Below, piece after piece: positions 62,149-64,000 of a stretch of 64,000 bases of DNA (positions within the stretch are counted from its first letter, which is position 1; each line of letters starts with the position of its first letter). Source of the DNA: JAFAGO01 sp031987605. GTDB taxonomy: Bacteria > Bacteroidota > Bacteroidia > Flavobacteriales > Weeksellaceae. The notes below the pieces were generated by a model that was not told the origin of the DNA, did no database searches, and saw only the letters and a list, made by a program, of their open reading frames with translations. The stretch lies in the NCBI GenBank assembly GCA_031987605.1, contig DALZZF010000003.1, forward strand, positions 62,001 through 126,000, given 5' to 3'. The position numbers and the translations under genes were made by a program.

Positions 62149-62649
62149 ACTTTTGGATTGTCTTTTGGGTTTGGGCATTTTCGCTTTCACGAATTTTGCT
62201 CTGTCCTTCAGAAAATCGAGCATTCCTTGGTCATAAGCGAAAACTTTTGCTTCATCGAGTGCTTTTATCGCTTCATTAAATTCCAACTTTATTTCATAGA
62301 AATAAGATTTTTGTATAAGAATTTTACATTTATCAATTCCTTTTATTTTTAATGAATAGTTAATAAGCTTTTCTGCTTCGTCCAAATCTTCATTATCCAA
62401 AAGACATTTAATAAAATATTTTGGAATATTGAGGTTGGCTACATCACATTGCAACGCATTTTCGAAATAGAATTTAGCTTCTTCATATTTTTCTAAATTT
62501 TCGCTGTAAATTCTTCCCATCAAACATAAAGCGTCCGCATCTTCCGGATCGTAAGACAAAGCGTAGTTCAAGGCTTCCAAGCATTCGGCAAGATTGTATG
62601 GATAGTGATCCAAAGCTTCGAAATAATATTTGCTTTTAGTTAAGGTCAT
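62131..62649 (-). CDS. Tetratricopeptide-repeat protein
   Basis: The 172-residue protein contains about three TPR-like helical pairs, for example ALNYALSYDPEDADALCLMGRIY (residues 26-48, motif positions A..L..DP.DADAL...G) and the following units to about residue 145, then a lysine-rich tail. TPR proteins mediate protein contacts, so no specific function follows. It is downstream of prfH by 14 nt, probably on the same transcript. Confidence 0.8.
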   Translation of the reverse strand: MTLTKSKYYFEALDHYPYNLAECLEALNYALSYDPEDADALCLMGRIYSENLEKYEEAKFYFENALQCDVANLNIPKYFIKCLLDNEDLDEAEKLINYSLKIKGIDKCKILIQKSYFYEIKLEFNEAIKALDEAKVFAYDQGMLDFLKDRAKFVKAKMPKPKRQSKSKKETA

Positions 62650-62652
62650 TTT

Positions 62653-62680
62653 ATTATTGGTTGTTAGTTGACAGTTTTGT
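62653..62680. repeat. Heptamer repeat at the 3' end of prfH
   Basis: ATTATTG then GTTGTTA, GTTGACA and GTTTTGT (62660-62680) are consecutive 7-mers of the form GTTNNNN, except the first. They cover the last codons of prfH and most of the gap to the TPR gene. The same unit occurs in the array at 63321-63384. Confidence 0.5.
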
Positions 62681-63311
62681 CGATTTTAAAATTCGTTTTA
62701 AAATCTTTTCCTTTAAAAATCCGAGTTGGATTTCCACGTTGTACATTCAGGTTATTGCTCCAAGTTTCCTGCATTTGTTTTTGAAGTTGAATAATATTCT
62801 GTTCCAAAACTTTTGCTTTTAATCGTTCAATCGCCAATTTTTTGTTTTCTAATTGCGATCTGGAATCTTGAGCAAAAACAGAAGCTCCTGTCAGAATATG
62901 CGTTGCACGAACTGCAGTATTGACTTTGTTCACATTTTGTCCGCCACTTCCTTGACTTCTCGCCGTTTGAAACTGAATATCTTTTTCATTAAAGTTTACT
63001 TTTTCCAAACCTTTGAGTTCAAAAATTCCGATAAACCAATTGCTTCTTTTGTGCATTTTTCTAAAGGTACTTTTCCCCATCCATTGAATACTACCGAGCC
63101 AATTTTCTAAAAAGGAATTAATGTTTTCCCCTTTTAAAAGTAAGGTTACGGATTTCAATGTTAGATTTTCATCTCCGTTTTCACGTTGAATGATTTCATA
63201 ATTGATGTTATTTTCTTTCACTTCTTCCAAAAAAACTTTCAGAACTTTTGCTACCACAAATTGGCATTCTAAAGGTCCTCTTCCAGAAGTGATTTGTATT
63301 ATTTTGTCCAT
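62664..63311 (-). CDS. prfH: Peptide chain release factor homologue PrfH
   Basis: The protein (215 residues) has a class I release-factor catalytic domain: SGGQNVNK (about residues 120-127) contains the GGQ loop that triggers peptidyl-tRNA hydrolysis. It lacks the codon-recognition domain of RF1/RF2, and the N-terminal 1-110 region is the short PrfH type with ITSGRGPLECQFVVAKV. The upstream gene encodes RtcB; this pairing is the known system in which PrfH releases ribosomes damaged by 16S rRNA cleavage and RtcB religates the RNA. The last five residues (DKTVN) fall inside a heptamer repeat. Confidence 0.93.
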   Translation of the reverse strand: MDKIIQITSGRGPLECQFVVAKVLKVFLEEVKENNINYEIIQRENGDENLTLKSVTLLLKGENINSFLENWLGSIQWMGKSTFRKMHKRSNWFIGIFELKGLEKVNFNEKDIQFQTARSQGSGGQNVNKVNTAVRATHILTGASVFAQDSRSQLENKKLAIERLKAKVLEQNIIQLQKQMQETWSNNLNVQRGNPTRIFKGKDFKTNFKIDKTVN

Positions 63312-63320
63312 TTTAGTTTA

Positions 63321-63384
63321 GTTGATAGTTGTGGGTTATCAGTTGTCGGCGAAATCCATCAACCGACAACCAATAACCATCAAC
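63321..63384. repeat. Inverted pair of heptamer arrays between rtcB and prfH
   Basis: Four GTTNNNN units (GTTGATA, GTTGTGG, GTTATCA, GTTGTCG at 63321-63348) are followed, after eight bases, by four NNNNAAC units (CATCAAC, CGACAAC, CAATAAC, CATCAAC at 63357-63384). The two halves can pair as a long hairpin. They occupy almost the whole 78-nt gap between the two genes. Confidence 0.8.
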
Positions 63385-63389
63385 CAATT

Positions 63390-64000
63390 TTATTTATCCA
63401 TCCTCACAATTCTCGGTTGAAAAGTTCCCAGAATATCCACCAGATCGGATTGTGCATTCATCACTTCGCCAATGTCTTTGTACGCCATTGGTGCTTCTTC
63501 TGCATTTCCGCCCATTAAAGTGACTTTTTTGAGTTTTAACTCGTTTTTGATGTCATTTTGGGTGAAAAGATTTCTGCATTCTCCTCTCGAAAATCTTCTT
63601 CCGGCTCCGTGTGAAGCCGATTTTAAAGAATCAGGATTTCCTTTTCCACGAACGATAAAACCTTTCGCAGTCATCGATCCGGGAATCATTCCGAGTTCGT
63701 TTTCATCAGCCGGAGTAGCACCTTTCCGGTGAACAATCACTTCTTTTCCGTTGTGGATTTCTTTCCAAGCAAAATTGTGATGATTCTCAATTCTGGCTTT
63801 TATTCTTCCTCCAACTGCTTTCACCAATCTTCTGTGAATATCGTCATGACAAGCAGATGCATAATCTCCTGCTAAATTCATGGCGATCCAGTATTCCATT
63901 CCGAGATGCGAATCCAAATCCAACCAAGCGAAATTTTGCGCTTCTTTTGGAAGTGGGCATTGTTCTGTCGCAACACGAGAATAATATTGTGCGATTTCTG
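63390..64000 (-). CDS. rtcB: RNA ligase RtcB, C-terminal part
   Basis: The gene continues past the right edge; the visible 203 residues are the C-terminal part. Markers are the metal-binding HHNFAWKE and HRKGATPADENE, GSMTAKGFIVRGKGN and the guanylylated-histidine motif SHGAGRRFSR. RtcB seals RNA with 2',3'-cyclic phosphate ends using GTP. An in-frame TTG at 63921-63923 is not the start, because the frame is open to the window edge and reads as normal RtcB sequence. Its neighbour prfH points to the ribosome-repair type (RtcB2). Confidence 0.95.
   Translation of the reverse strand, partial: EIAQYYSRVATEQCPLPKEAQNFAWLDLDSHLGMEYWIAMNLAGDYASACHDDIHRRLVKAVGGRIKARIENHHNFAWKEIHNGKEVIVHRKGATPADENELGMIPGSMTAKGFIVRGKGNPDSLKSASHGAGRRFSRGECRNLFTQNDIKNELKLKKVTLMGGNAEEAPMAYKDIGEVMNAQSDLVDILGTFQPRIVRMDK

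Noticed and set aside
63321..63384. CRISPR-like array between rtcB and prfH
   Set aside because: Units are 7 nt with no spacer of 25-40 nt and no cas genes; it is a short tandem/inverted repeat.

Overview
The window reads as chromosomal DNA of a Flavobacteriia member close to Chryseobacterium/Kaistella (Weeksellaceae). This is inferred from the A+T-rich composition, repeated flavobacterial -7 boxes (TAnnTTTG), a fused CcoN-CcoO oxidase subunit, plug-plus-barrel outer membrane proteins, a LytS/LytTR pair and several Bacteroidota-restricted hypothetical families. A run of ten Ns at 29012-29021 shows that it is a scaffolded draft assembly. I saw no rRNA, tRNA, CRISPR array, IS element or prophage.

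Layout. 1-2340: a truncated TonB-dependent receptor behind a TPP riboswitch, a WG-repeat protein and a CD225/DUF2752 membrane pair. 2572-7672: two unlike aconitases in tandem (AcnB type, then mitochondrial type). 7722-16931: a LytTR regulator and LytS-like kinase divergent from an outer membrane barrel, a secreted alpha-carbonic anhydrase with a porin, an unknown exported protein and a second barrel. 17044-19148: pseudouridine synthase, small membrane protein, panB, then a REP-like hairpin and a 14-unit heptamer repeat ending in the stop of a Crp/Fnr regulator. 19145-28732: that regulator diverges from the cbb3 oxidase cluster (ccoI, ccoS, ccoNO, ccoQ, ccoP, terminator, ccoG, ccoH, a SafE-like protein).

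28733-29082 is gene-free, with three look-alike mini-hairpins and the assembly gap. It is followed by serS (29083), a lipoprotein and a small surface-glycan locus (flippase, asparagine-synthase-like enzyme, glycosyltransferase, methyltransferase) to 36244. 36295-40665 (minus) is a compact run joining an MCE lipid-transport protein to two iron-sulfur proteins and small conserved proteins. 40787-51244: ppiD, lon, an AI-2E-family transporter, a DUF4349 protein, pgi, folD, queE. 51278-54870: sugar-phosphate transferase, then MlaE/MlaF-type permease and ATPase with an outer membrane barrel. 54909-60393: small membrane protein, M48 protease, DUF4251 lipoprotein, meaB, an exported GH65-like enzyme and a mono-haem cytochrome c lipoprotein. 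60415-64000 (minus): dipeptide epimerase, lipoprotein, TPR protein, prfH and a truncated rtcB.

Themes. The oxidase cluster carries most of what is needed to build a cbb3 terminal oxidase, including copper supply, with a Crp/Fnr-type regulator sharing its divergent promoter region. PrfH-RtcB matches the known ribosome rescue and RNA repair pair, and here it is bracketed by heptamer repeats. The least explained structures are those heptamer arrays, the mini-hairpin cluster around 28.8-29.05 kb and the MCE/iron-sulfur gene run.
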